Below, piece by piece: positions 1 to 13,200 of a stretch of DNA of 64,000 bases. Source of the DNA: Mesostigma viride (taxonomy: Eukaryota; Streptophyta; Mesostigmatophyceae; Mesostigmatales; Mesostigmataceae); contig RPFO01000333.1 of NCBI GenBank assembly GCA_009746045.1, positions 294,242 through 358,241 of the forward strand, read 5' to 3'. Every line of letters begins with the position of its first letter. The first letter of the stretch is position 1. Under the pieces are notes generated by a model that saw nothing but the letters and a program-made list of their open reading frames with translations, was not told where the DNA came from and searched no databases. The translations under genes were made by a program, and so were the position numbers.

Positions 1-574
1 AGCGCGGTGCGGGCACCAGCATTAACCACCAAAGCACGGTGCGGGCACCAGCATTAACCAAAAAAGCACAGGGCACCAGCATAAGCCAAAAAAGCATAGG
101 GCACCAGCCACCCCGCCCATGCAACGCGTTGCACTCATCTGCGCATGCCCACTCATCACCACATGCTGGATGATGGATGGATGGATGGATGGATGGATGG
201 ATGGATGGATGGATGGATGGATGGATGGATGGATGGATGGATGGATGGATGGATGGATGGATGGATGGATGGATGGATGGATGGATGGATGGATGGATGG
301 ATGGATGGATGGATGGATGGATGGATGGATGGATGGATGGATGGATGGATGGATGGATGGATGAAAGCATCGTTCCACATCTCTGCAGGGTGCTCGTCGC
401 CGCTGTCCCTTGCATGACCCTCACGTTGTGTGGTGGTGACGCATGACCCTCATGTTGTGTGGTGGTGGCGCCGATGCATGGCGAACGCAACGGCAAATGG
501 CCACAGATGGAAATGTGTGGCGGCTTCGTGTGTGCATGCATCTCGTGCCCGCTCACGCACAGGTGGCCACGTAC
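1..574. other. Intron 13 of the GTF3C3-like gene with flanking low-complexity sequence
   Basis: This stretch follows the donor of exon 13 (GTACGT, read on the minus strand from position 574). I see no further exon that can be supported. Positions 1-110 hold imperfect copies of a roughly 36-bp phrase (gcaccagcat plus aaccaaaaaagcac), and 168-363 is a tetranucleotide array listed separately. The remaining exons of the gene should lie to the left of this window. Confidence 0.5.
168..363. repeat. (GGAT)n microsatellite, about 49 copies
   Basis: Uninterrupted GGAT/ATCC tetranucleotides fill this interval. All six frames are open or nearly so (MDGW or HPSI peptides), which is a result of the repeat and not a sign of coding. 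It lies in the intron after exon 13 of the GTF3C3-like gene. Confidence 0.97.
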
Positions 575-710
575 CGATGGTGAGCCACTTGAGGGCTGAC
601 TTGGCCTTGCGTTCAACACGCGAGCCGATAGAGCACGCCGCGCTGACAGCTGGCAGCAGCAGGGCGATGAGCTCGGGCGCACGCCCCCTCAATGCCAGCA
701 CACGGCACAC
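575..710 (-). CDS. GTF3C3: GTF3C3-like exon 13
   Basis: The acceptor CACGCGCGCAG gives [37 protein letters not shown] and SALKWLTI. Joined to exon 12 it reads [18 protein letters not shown], a continuous TPR-like helix pair. Donor GTACGT at 574, phase 1. Confidence 0.82.
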
Positions 711-3700
711 CTGCGCGCGTGCATGGATGGGCATGCGTGATGGGTGCAATACACAGTAGCAGGGGCGGCCGGCGCAGACCAAGTTATTACAAACCCACAC
801 ATGACGCGCCTGTCTCCGAAAGTACAAAGAGCGAATGCTGCTATAGATGCGTGTGTGGAAATAGGCATGCTGACAGCCGGCATGCTGACCGGCATGCACC
901 GCTTCATGGCTCTGCGCCGCTGGGTGTACCCTGTGGCGGCGAGGATAAGGAGCTGCTGTCATGGACGTGGTCCCCTGGCTGGTGTGCCACCAGGAGAGGC
1001 AGCGGACAGGGGGGAGCGGGACAGGGGAGGGCAAGGGGTGGGCGACCACCGCGCCACACGCATGATGCATGACGCATGACATATACGTGGCGGGTCATGG
1101 GGCTGTGCGCAACGCATGATGCAGTGCGAATGACAGGAATGAGACGGTTGCCACATCAGGAGGTTTCAGATACCTGGCCGGCTTGAGGCACGGGATTTCA
1201 GCGTGTGGCTGGTCACCTTCCCTACAGTGACTTGAATTATCAGCCGCGTCAGGCCACTGGTTCGCCCACCACCACCAACATAAAGTGACGTGGACTGTGC
1301 CGTATGACATGTCGCAGAAGGCCAAGCCTGTCTGGCTCCAACCCACCAAGTATGCAACCATCTACCAGCCTGTCAACGGTTTGGCCTTTCCCCTGCACAA
1401 GTGAGGGAGCGCCACGTGTCCCATCGCGCCATCATGATCGGCGGGCAGCAGCACTGTCGTGCTACTCGGTACGGACGTTGCAACAGGTGGCCGTGCGGAC
1501 ACGGCCCACTCTAGCGGTGCCACCCCCACCTGCAAGAAGAGCGCACCTGTGGGAAGAGCGGCAGCAACAACCCCCACATGCAGGAAGAGCGGTAGCAACA
1601 ACCCCCACATGAAGGAAGAGCGGCAGCAACAACCCCCACATGCAGAAAGAGCGGCAGCAACAACCCCCACATGCAGAAAGAGCGGCAGCAACAACCCCCA
1701 CATGCAGAAAGAGCGGCAGCAACAACCCCCACATGTAGGAAGAGCTGCAGCAACAACCCCCACATGAAGGAAGAGCGGCAGCAACAACCCCCACATGTAG
1801 GAAGAGCGGCAGCAACAACCCCCACATGCAGGAAGAGCGGCAGCAACAACCCCCACATGTAGGAAGAGCGGCAGCAACAACCCCCACATGTAGGAAGAGC
1901 GGCAGCAACAACCCCCACATGCAGGAAGAGCGGCAGCAACAACCCCCACATGTAGGAAGAGCGGCAGCAACAACCCCCACATGTAGGAAGAGCGGCAGCA
2001 ACAACCCCCACATGCAGGAAGAGCGGCAGCAACAACCCCCACATGGAGGAGTGCACAGATAGGGAGAGCCCACCTGTAGGAAGAGCGGCAGGAAGGACTC
2101 GTCGTCCAGAAACCGCTGCATGCGCTGCGATGCGTCCAAACCCATTGGTGCGCTGGCGGCCACGGGTCCCTGCGCTCACAAACAACCGACCACAATCGTG
2201 CATGGCCAACCACAGGCCATGCCCCCCCGACCCCATGCCCACCCCAAACCACATCCAGCACACCAGCGCGGCAGTGGCCACATTTGCATCAGCAGCACAC
2301 CCTGGCGAGAGAGGATATGTGCGCCAGGGAGTGGGAGGGGGGCCTTACCGTGGGGCTCGAGCGAGCGAGCCACCTACGGAACCTGATGGCATGGACTCCC
2401 AGAAACACACCCTGGAGAATTAAGGACAACTGCTTCGTTCCTGCAAGGGCAACATGGCAAGATTGCCACTGCCACGGGTTAACAGGAGGCAAAGGGCATA
2501 CTAGTACAGTGCAGTACTGCATATGACACTTGCAACGAGCACGTGCTGCCAGCAAACAGTGACACGACAGATATGCGCTCTCTTGGGAGGAGGGGGCCGT
2601 GCTCGTGCCCTTTGCCCGCACCAAGGAATCAAGCCAGGCTGCAAGCCTTGCCTCGATGCGTGCAATGAATGAGCTGTGGATGGTGCAGAGCAAATCATTT
2701 TCTTCTTTTCTCTTTCCTTCATTTAGGTGCAGTGCCGCCCACATCCACAGAAGCCCCCGGAGAACACCCCCCAACCCCGCGCCAACATCACATGCACGCA
2801 CCGGCTGCGACTCATCTGCCTCCTCCTCCTCCTCCTCCTCCTCCTCCTCCTCCTCCTCCTCCTCCTCCTCCTCCTCCTCCTCCTCCTCCTCCTCCTCCTC
2901 GTCCTCGTCCCGGTCCTCGTCCTCCTCCCCCTCCTCCTCCCCCTCATCGCTGCCCCCCCCCACGTCCCGCAAGGGATCCGCAGCACCCGGCCCAACACGG
3001 CGCAATTTCTTTCGGCTCCGCCCACGGCCCTTGCTGCCACCCTCTTCTGCTGACGCCGCCCCCTGTCCCTGCCCCTGAGGGAGAGGCTCGCCCGCACCCT
3101 TTCCCGATGGCCCCGCGCGCCTGCGTCCGCGGTACCGCAGTCGCCGCACCCGGGTGCTCTCCCCCCTGTTGATGTGGGGCAGGGGCAGGCATGGTACAGG
3201 GGGGGCAGCACAAAGGGACCGGTTGTGGTCAAGCGGGAGTTTGGGGTTCTGGTGGCGTGGCGTGGCATGGCAGAAACATGGGTGTCGTGATGTGGCATTT
3301 TTCGAGATTTTTTCACCCGTTTACGGCAACATGGTTCACAATGAAATGTGGATATGCGGCCAACTTGTAATGGCCCATGTCCCGCCGGCCTTTGCAGCAC
3401 ATGCCAAGCGGGCACCTGTCGGCCACATTTGGCAACACAAAAGGCGTCTCGCTAATCCCTATCATCATCACCACCATCAAGACAGGAGGACTGTGAAGAG
3501 TACCATGATTCTGGCAGCTACCAGTGACCCGATGGCCACCACAGGGTGTTAGAGCGGTCAGGCAAAAGGGTGAAGGACCCAAAATACCGGTTTGCAGACA
3601 TGCCAAACTCCACACCAACAGGGGGCAGCCAGCCAGCACCCACCATTACGTATTCGTGTGGGGCAGCCAGTGCAAAGGTCACATGCATGTCGGAGGCTGC

Positions 3701-6700
3701 CAACGCAGATAGTCACGTAGATGCGCGAGGCGACAAGCGCAAACCATCACATACACGTGAGACGGCATCAGCATTAGCCCGCCCGGCTCCTGTGTGCTGG
3801 CGTCTGGGGGATACGCCCTGCGCGCCTCCGCCCGTCGTTTGTGGTACTCAGCCCAGCGGCGGTTGGGCTTGGGGCCGGGAAAAACCAGCTGTGTGCGCAC
3901 AAGGTGCCAGGGAGGCGTGCGTGCATGGGTAAATGGACAAGGCGTGCACGTGGGGCAGGGGAAACGCACACACATGAGTGACGAGAACGGCGCGTACAGG
4001 GAAAGGCACGGGCAGCGGGAGCCGCAGGTGTGTGCATGGGCCATCCACAAAAGTTCGACAGAGGAGCGCGGTGAGGGGAGCATGGGCGGCAGCGGCGGCG
4101 AGGTTGCCTTGGCAGGAGCAAGAGGAAGGCGACCAAAAGGGGAAGAAATGCCAGGCACGGAGGGTAAGGCGCGGAGGGTAAGGCACGGAGGGTAAGGCAC
4201 GGAGGGTAAGGCGCGGAGGGTAAGGCACGGAGGGTAAGGCACGGAGGGTAAGCCACGGAGGGTAAGGCACGGAGGGTAAGGCACGGAGGGTACGGCACGG
4301 AGGGTAAGGCACGGAGGGTAAGGCACGGAGGGTAAGGCACGGAGGGTAAGGCACGGAGGGTACGGCACGGAGGGTAAGGCACGGAGGGTACGGCACGGAG
4401 GGTAAGGCACGGAGGGTAAGGCACGGAGGGTAAGGCACGGAGGGTAAGGCACGGAGGGCAAGGCACGGAGGGTAAGGCACGGAGGGTAAGGCACGGAGGG
4501 TAAGGCACGGAGGGTAAGGCACGGAGGGTAAGGCACGGAGGGTAAGGCACGGAGGGTAAGGCACGGAGGGTAAGGCACGGAGGGTAAGGCACGGAGGGTA
4601 AGGCACGGAGGGTAAGGCACGGAGGGTAAGGCACGGAGGGTAAGGCACGGAGGGCAAGGCACGGAGGGTAAGGCACGGAGGGTACGGCACGGAGGGTAAG
4701 GCACGGAGGGTGGGGCACGGAGGGTAAGGCACGGAGGGTAAGGCACGGAGGGTAAGGCACGGAGGGTAAGGCACGGAGGGTAAGGCACGGAGGGTAAGGC
4801 ACGGAGGGTAAGGCACGGAGGGTAAGGCACGGAGGGTAAGGCACGGAGGGTAAGGCACGGAGGGTAAGGCACGGAGGGTGGGGCACGGAGGGTAAGGCAC
4901 GGAGGGTAAGGCACGGAGGGTAAGGAGGGTAAGGCACGGAGGGTACGGCACGGAGGGTAAGGCACGGAGGGTAAGGCATGGAGGGTGGGGCACGGAGGGC
5001 AAGGCACGGAGGGTAAGGCACGGAGGGTAAGGCACGGAGGGCAAGGCACGGAGGGTAAGGCACGGAGGGTGGGGCACGGAGGGTAAGGCACGGAGGGTAA
5101 GGCACGGAGGGTACGGCACGGAGGGTAAGGCACGGAGGGTACGGCACGGAGGGTAAGGCACGGAGGGTAAGGCACGGAGGGCAAGGAGGGTAAGGCACGG
5201 AGGGTAAGGCACGGAGGGTAAGGCACGGAGGGTAAGGCACGGAGGGCAAGGCACGGAGGGTAAGGCACGGAGGGTGGGGCACGGAGGGCAAGGCACGGAG
5301 GGTAAGGCACAGAGGGTAAGGCACGGAGGGTAAGGCACGGAGGGTAAGGCACGGAGGGTAAGGCACGGAGGGTACGGCACGGAGGGTACGGCACGGAGGG
5401 TAAGGCACGGAGGGTAAGGCACGGAGGGTAAGGCACGGAGGGTAAGGCACGGAGGGTACGGCACGGAGGGTACGGCACGGAGGGTAAGGCACGGAGGGTA
5501 AGGCACGGAGGGTAAGGCACGGAGGGTAAGGCACGGAGGGTAAGGCACGGAGGGTAAGGCACGGAGGGTAAGGCACGGAGGGTAAGGCACGGAGGGTAAG
5601 GCACGGAGGGTAAGGCACGGAGGGTAAGGCACGGAGGGTAAGGCACGGAGGGTAAGGCACGGAGGGTAAGGCACGGAGGGTAAGGCACGGAGGGTAAGGC
5701 ACGGAGGGTACGGCACGGAGGGTAAGGCACGGAGGGTAAGGCACGGAGGGTAAGGCACGGAGGGTAAGGCACGGAGGGTAAGGCACGGAGGGTAAGGCAC
5801 GGAGGGTAAGGCACGGAGGGTAAGGCACGGAGGGTAAGGCACGGAGGGTACGGCACGGAGGGTAAGGCACGGAGGGTAAGGCACGGAGGGTAAGGCACGG
5901 AGGGTAAGGCACGGAGGGTAAGGCACGGAGGGTGGGGCACGGAGGGTAAGGCACGGAGGGCAAGGCACGGAGGGTAAGGCACGGAGGGTAAGGCACGGAG
6001 GGTAAGGCACGGAGGGTAAGGCACGGAGGGTAAGGCACGGAGGGTAAGGCACGGAGGGTAAGGCACGGAGGGTAAGGCACGGAGGGTAAGGCACGGAGGG
6101 TAAGGCACGGAGGGTAAGGCACGGAGGGTAAGGCACGGAGGGTACGGCACGGAGGGTAAGGCACGGAGGGTAAGGCACGGAGGGTAAGGCACGGAGGGTA
6201 AGGCACGGAGGGTAAGGCACGGAGGGCAAGGCACGGAGGGTAAGGCGCGGAGGGTAAGGCACGGAGGGTAAGGCACGGAGGGTAAGGCACGGAGGGCAAG
6301 GCACGGAGGGTAAGGCACGGAGGGTGGGGCACGGAGGGTAAGGCACGGAGGGTAAGGCACGGAGGGTAAGGAGGGTAAGGCACGGAGGGTACGGCACGGA
6401 GGGTAAGGCACGGAGGGTAAGGCATGGAGGGTGGGGCACGGAGGGCAAGGCACGGAGGGTAAGGCACGGAGGGTAAGGCACGGAGGGCAAGGCACGGAGG
6501 GTAAGGCACGGAGGGTGGGGCACGGAGGGTAAGGCACGGAGGGTAAGGCACGGAGGGTACGGCACGGAGGGTAAGGCACGGAGGGTACGGCACGGAGGGT
6601 AAGGCACGGAGGGTAAGGCACGGAGGGCAAGGAGGGTAAGGCACGGAGGGTAAGGCACGGAGGGTAAGGCACGGAGGGTAAGGCACGGAGGGCAAGGCAC

Positions 6701-9700
6701 GGAGGGTAAGGCACGGAGGGTGGGGCACGGAGGGCAAGGCACGGAGGGTAAGGCACAGAGGGTAAGGCACGGAGGGTAAGGCACGGAGGGTAAGGCACGG
6801 AGGGTAAGGCACGGAGGGTACGGCACGGAGGGTACGGCACGGAGGGTAAGGCACGGAGGGTAAGGCACGGAGGGTAAGGCACGGAGGGTAAGGCACGGAG
6901 GGTACGGCACGGAGGGTACGGCACGGAGGGTAAGGCACGGAGGGTAAGGCACGGAGGGTAAGGCACGGAGGGTAAGGCACGGAGGGTAAGGCACGGAGGG
7001 TAAGGCACGGAGGGTAAGGCACGGAGGGTAAGGCACGGAGGGTAAGGCACGGAGGGTAAGGCACGGAGGGTAAGGCACGGAGGGTAAGGCACGGAGGGTA
7101 AGGCACGGAGGGTAAGGCACGGAGGGTAAGGCACGGAGGGTAAGGCACGGAGGGTACGGCACGGAGGGTAAGGCACGGAGGGTAAGGCACGGAGGGTAAG
7201 GCACGGAGGGTAAGGCACGGAGGGTAAGGCACGGAGGGTAAGGCACGGAGGGTAAGGCACGGAGGGTAAGGCACGGAGGGTAAGGCACGGAGGGTACGGC
7301 ACGGAGGGTAAGGCACGGAGGGTAAGGCACGGAGGGTAAGGCACGGAGGGTAAGGCACGGAGGGTAAGGCACGGAGGGTGGGGCACGGAGGGTAAGGCAC
7401 GGAGGGCAAGGCACGGAGGGTAAGGCACGGAGGGTAAGGCACGGAGGGTAAGGCACGGAGGGTAAGGCACGGAGGGTAAGGCACGGAGGGTGGGGCACGG
7501 AGGGTAAGGCACGGAGGGCAAGGCACGGAGGGTAAGGCACGGAGGGTAAGGCACGGAGGGTAAGGCACGGAGGGTAAGGCACGGAGGGTAAGGCACGGAG
7601 GGTAAGGCACGGAGGGTAAGGCGCGGAGGGTGGGGCACGGAGGGTAAGGCACGGAGGGCAAGGCACGGAGGGTAAGGCACGGAGGGTAAGGCACGGAGGG
7701 TAAGGCACGGAGGGTAAGGCACGGAGGGTAAGGCACGGAGGGTAAGGCACGGAGGGTAAGGCACGGAGGGTAAGGCACGGAGGGTAAGGCACGGAGGGTA
7801 AGGCACGGAGGGTAAGGCACGGAGGGTAAGGCACGGAGGGTAAGGCACGGAGGGTAAGGCACAGAGGGTAGGGCACGGAGGGTAAGGCACGGAGGGTAAG
7901 GCACGGAGGGTAAGGCACGGAGGGTAAGGCACGGAGGGTAAGGCACGGAGGGTAAGGCACGGAGGGTGGGGCACGGAGGGTAAGGCACGGAGGGTAAGGC
8001 ACGGAGGGTAAGGCACGGAGGGTAAGGCACGGAGGGTGGGGCACGGAGGGTAAGGCACGGAGGGTAAGGCACGGAGGGTGGGGCACGGAGGGTAAGGCAC
8101 GGAGGGTAAGGCACGGAGGGTAAGGCACGGAGGGTACGGCACGGAGGGCGAGGCACGGAGGGTAAGGCACGGAGGGCAAGGCACGGAGGGTAAGGCACGG
8201 AGGGTAAGGCACGGAGGGTAAGGCACGGAGGGTAAGGCACGGAGGGTAAGGCACGGAGGGTAAGGCACGGAGGGTAAGGCACGGAGGGTAAGGCACGGAG
8301 GGTAAGGCACGGAGGGTAAGGCACGGAGGGTAAGGCACGGAGGGTAAGGCACAGAGGGTAGGGCACGGAGGGTAAGGCACGGAGGGTAAGGCACGGAGGG
8401 CAAGGCACGGAGGGTAAGGCACGGAGGGTGGGGCACGGAGGGTAAGGCACGGAGGGCAAGGCACGGAGGGTAAGGCACGGAGGGCAAGGCACGGAGGGTA
8501 AGGCACGGAGGGTAAGGCACGGAGGGTAAGGCACGGAGGGTACGGCACGGAGGGTAAGGCACGGAGGGCAAGGCACGGAGGGTAAGGCACGGAGGGTAAG
8601 GCACGGAGGGTAAGGCACGGAGGGCAAGGCACGGAGGGTAAGGCACGGAGGGTAAGGCACGGAGGGTAAGGCACGGAGGGTAAGTCACGGAGGGTAAGGC
8701 ACGGAGGGTAAGGCACGGAGGGTAAGGCACGGAGGGTAAGGCACGGAGGGTAAGGCACGGAGGGTAAGGCACGGAGGGTAAGGAGGGTAAGGCACGGAGG
8801 GTAAGGCACGGAGGGTAAGGCACGGAGGGCAAGGCACGGAGGGTAAGGCACGGAGGGTAAGGCACGGAGGGTAAGGCACGGAGGGTAAGGCACGGAGGGT
8901 AAGGCACGGAGGGTACTTTGCTTCCTTGCATACAGGCGCAGGCGTGGAGGGTGGGGGCCTCCAACGGCCTCGTATCTTTGTGGGCGGACGGCAACAACCC
9001 GACTCAACAAAGCCGGTGGCCGGCGCCGACAAGAGCCAGCATGCGGATACCTGGCAGGGCAACAGCTGGCGGCTAAGAGCTGGTTTGGGGCGCTGTACAC
9101 ATGCACCCACGTACACGTGCAGAGCTTGTTTGTGTAAATGCTCCCCTTCTTATTCAAAAAGGCTCCCGTTCTTCTGCTGTTCTTATTCATTCTCCTGTTC
9201 TTATTCAAGAGGTCCTGTTCTTATTCAAGAGGCTCCTGTCCTTATTCATGCTCCTGCTCTTATTCAAAAGGTTCCTGTTCTTATTCATTCTCCTGTTCTT
9301 ATTCAAGAGGCTCCTGCCCTTATGCGTGAGGCCAATGGATGAAACAGCCATGTTTTTATTCAAGGGGCCAGCCAGGGTGCCGCAAGCCATGCTGGATGTT
9401 TTAGGGCGCATGCTGCGGTTCTCACAGCCAACCGAACGCAGTGGCAACGGATGAAGCACAGACATGTTCACAGCAAGTGCTGCCCCTAGACACAAACAGT
9501 CGCACCGGCGTAGGACGCAGCAGGTGGCAAGTGGGGCCGCGTCTCGGCTTGCTTTCCCTTGCCCATGCAAATCGACGCTCTGTCCAAACCCACACGGTGC
9601 AATGCTCAACATAGGTCCGGGCATAGCTGTCAGGGCATGAGGGTGGGTCGGGGCACGCAGGCGTCGCCATCGCCACCGAACAGAGCATGTGCGACCCCCC

Positions 9701-10260
9701 ATGCTGAGCGTTGTTTGTGGGTGTTGGCGCTAAGCACCCCCCCCGCCCATGCACACATGACCCATGGATGCATGCATGCAAGAAAGGAAGAAAGGTGCCC
9801 ACCATGCAGTCGGCAGTGCCGGCGAACGCCGCCTGCACCTGCGGGACCACCAGCCTCAGATACTCCTCCCACATGCCCATGCGGTGGAGCAGGGACGCGC
9901 GCCGGTAGAACAACGACTGGCGGTCCACCGCCGATGTGCTGGCGTCCGAACCCACCCCCGTGGCGCCACCGGGGGCAGGTGAGGACGTGCCTGGGCGCGC
10001 CCCTGCTGGGCTGCATGCTGCAGCCAGCGCAGAGGGGCACACGGCGTTGCTGTCGGATTCACCGGGCGCATGGTGTGCCTCCCCTGCGGGGCCTGTCCCA
10101 TCGTGAGGCAGCTCCTCATGGTCGGAGCAGGCTTGTTTGGTCACGGCAAGTGGCAAAAGGGCAGAGGGGGTCGGCGCGGTGGGTGCGATGGGCGCAGGCG
10201 GCTCCTCGTCTCGCCTTTGGCCGCCCGCGCCCCCCCCGCCACCGGCACCTGTCACACACC

Positions 10261-10292
<32 letters not shown>

Positions 10293-13200
10293 CACACACA
10301 GGGGATGAGTTTGCCATAATGACATAACCACGGGCCAGGGCCGGCCACGAGGGTGAAGGAGAAGATGTCGGTACATCCAGAACACCAGGTAGCTACGCAT
10401 CCATGACAGAACATGCGCAGGGTCGCAGCCACTGCTGACACGTCTGGCGCACACCACCCTCGTAGCTCTGCGGTGCTGGCCGCGGTTGGCATGCAGCGCA
10501 GGCGATCTGCTGCGTGGCGGCACGGCCAGGCAACGTGCATCATGCTTTGGGGTTGGAGGCGTGGCAAATGCAATGGGGTGAACCAAGACGTGTTGTGCCA
10601 CCTCCCACCCCATGGGGGTGCCCGCCCTGCCATGGGGGACCCCCTATTGCCGAGAACACGCGATGGAGGGCCCACAGGTGGGGGTGCCCTGTCTATTCTT
10701 AGCCTTGGGGACGAGAGAGAAGGCAGGTTCCCTGAACCCACCCACCGCACCGTAACCAACACGCGTACGAACGATGCAGCACAGACCATAGCACTGGACG
10801 CATCGAGCCCTCCCCATGCGTGCACGCCTCACCTTGCAGAGCAGGGTCCGCCTCCAGCACGGCCAGTGCTGCGGCGGCATCCTCTTGCTGCAGGTGGTAG
10901 TCCGACAGGGCCAGGCGCGCCTGCACATGGTCAGGCTGCCGGTCTAGCACTGGCAGACGCAAGGGAAAGAGCCCAGGTACCAGGGAGGGGGACAGATTGG
11001 ACCCAAGCATTAGGGGCAGGACAAGGTGGTGACGAGGTGGGATCTGTTGATTGACACGGCAGCAGGGGCAGGGAGAGTCGTCATCTCTAGGGGGTGGTCG
11101 CCATGGCGTGCGGGTCATACAGAGTGGGGGCAAAGTATTGTGGGGGACAGAGGGGGTTCATCCCATTGTGGATGCCCATCGCGGACGGCTCCACGCCTTG
11201 CAGCGCGTAGGGCGCATATGCGATTTGGACGTGTGCGTGCCCTGGCACCCACCTATCTCCCCCCAAACCATCTCCGTGCCCCCAAACACAGGACTGCTCA
11301 CTCTTTGCATACTGGTCATTGACAGCGTGCATGCACCGCGCTCAACCCTGCGATGCATGCACGCCACCACAACCCAACGGCACCCACACTGCACCTTTAC
11401 GGATGGCTTGTCGGCCCCAAGGCATGTGCAGGCAGCACATAGGTCTTCAAGTCGCGCCAAGGCTGTGATCTACCTCTCCGCCGCTGACAAAACGCGTGCC
11501 TATGCTCGATTCAGATAACGCTATTGGACGCCAGGGCGCAACCTCTGTCAGCAAGGGGTGGAGTGTATTGTTCATGAGGATACTCCAGGGTGTCACCAGG
11601 CATGGGCTGCCGTTGGGTGGATGTACCACCACTGGACGTGCGCCACGCCTCTGTGGCACCATCTCAACAGGCAGGGACAGCGCTGCCAATCACCCAGGGT
11701 GCACAGCTGCACGATGTGCAGAGGATGGTGCTGAGGATGGACAAGGGAGCGGGAAGCGTGTGCTGCTTGCTGGGCCGCCAAGTACCCACAATGCACCCTG
11801 TTGACGGACATCTGCCTGTTGCAGGGCTTGAGCCTGCTCCAAGACATAAGCACCCAGAAACCTGACCAGCTGCCCCTGTCGTGCACACAGCGTGCTGGCG
11901 CTGCTGCTGTACACGCATCTGCTGTACGGGACACACACGCGCAAGCGCTGCCAGCGATGCCACCGTGCAAAAGGTAAAGAAGAGCTGCCTTTGTGGAGAA
12001 TGACCTGAATGACAGTATGTGCCAGCAAGGACAGAGCGTGTTCGCGTACCAGCGACGAAGCACTGCCGGGCTTGCTCCCCCTCGCCCGCGTCCAGGTGGG
12101 CGCGTCCCAGCTTGAGGCAGAGCTCCGTCTGACAGACGTTTCCACGAGGGGGAGGGGACAGGGCCACCACAGGGGAGGGATGGGTGACCCGCGGGGTTGG
12201 GCGTCGCAGCGAGATGCCAGCACAGCAGGGGGGTGGCAGGGGGTGGATGAAAACAAAGGGAACGCACGCGGTCGAGGGAACAAAGGACCCTGCACAGCAT
12301 GCACAGCCTGCTCATCCCGAGGACGTACCTCGATGAGATGCGTGGGAGTGCCCATGCACATCGGCTTATAGAACTCCAGGGCCTCCCTGGGGTAGCCCAG
12401 CTGGTGGTACTTGTCGGCCACGCGCATGAACAGCTGAGGGCATTTCTTCACACCCGCCCGCTGCAGAACCGAAAACTTGTTCTGTGGGTGAGGAGCCGCG
12501 CGCACAGGGATGGGGACGTGGGGGACAAGGAGACAGGCCCTGAGCAACCGCTGACTACAAGCAACCGCTGCTTACAAGCAACAACTGCTCACAAGAGCCC
12601 ACTGGTGACAAGAAAAGCAGGCCAGAACGGCGGCGGCCATGTAGTTGCCGTGCTGCTTGTGCCGGGCCACTTCAGCTCCCCAGGGTTGGCCTAATGGGCC
12701 ACCCACGGGCCGACATAGATAGCGCATCAGCATGAACATGAATGAACGCTTACCTAGCAAACAAAGCTTTCTGAAGTCGCCACAACATTGATGGGCCACC
12801 CTGTGGGCAAATTTCCCCCCTTATTCCGCGCGCCCGCCCCAAACAGGCGCAAGCCTGCCACGCATGCCAGCTGCATGATGAAGCCACAACGAGGCTGACT
12901 ACACAACTAAGGGTGCTGACAGGGAGCGGGCACGCACCTGAGCGTGCTGCAGCTGGCCCAGATGGAGGTGGCAGATGCCAGTAGAGGCCACCAGCTCCAA
13001 TGGGAAGGCCTCCCGAGGGGGTGGCCGCGTGGCGTGGGTGGCCTGTGCCAGCACCAGCACGTCCAGCGCCGCCTGGTGCTTGCCCAGGTCACTGTACAGC
13101 TCCACAAGGCTAGAGTAGGTGGCAAAGTCGGTTGTCTCTGGGTGCGCCGACACCATGGACTGCAGCGTGCGCGCGCCACGTGCCAGCTGGAAAGACGCGC

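Noticed and set aside
1095-1361. Extra exon between GTF3C3-like exons 12 and 13
   Set aside because: Exons 12 and 13 already join in phase 0 into a continuous helical segment; no candidate here matches the family.
4154-8914. Interstitial telomere because of GGGTAA strings
   Set aside because: GGGTAA is not a telomeric motif on either strand (TTAGGG-type would read CCCTAA or TTAGGG), and the period is 14 bp.
3679-9208. Three overlapping minus-strand frames of 1,628-1,786 codons ([14 protein letters not shown] peptides)
   Set aside because: A product of the 14-bp stop-free unit; all three frames encode the same peptide and lie between exons 10 and 11.
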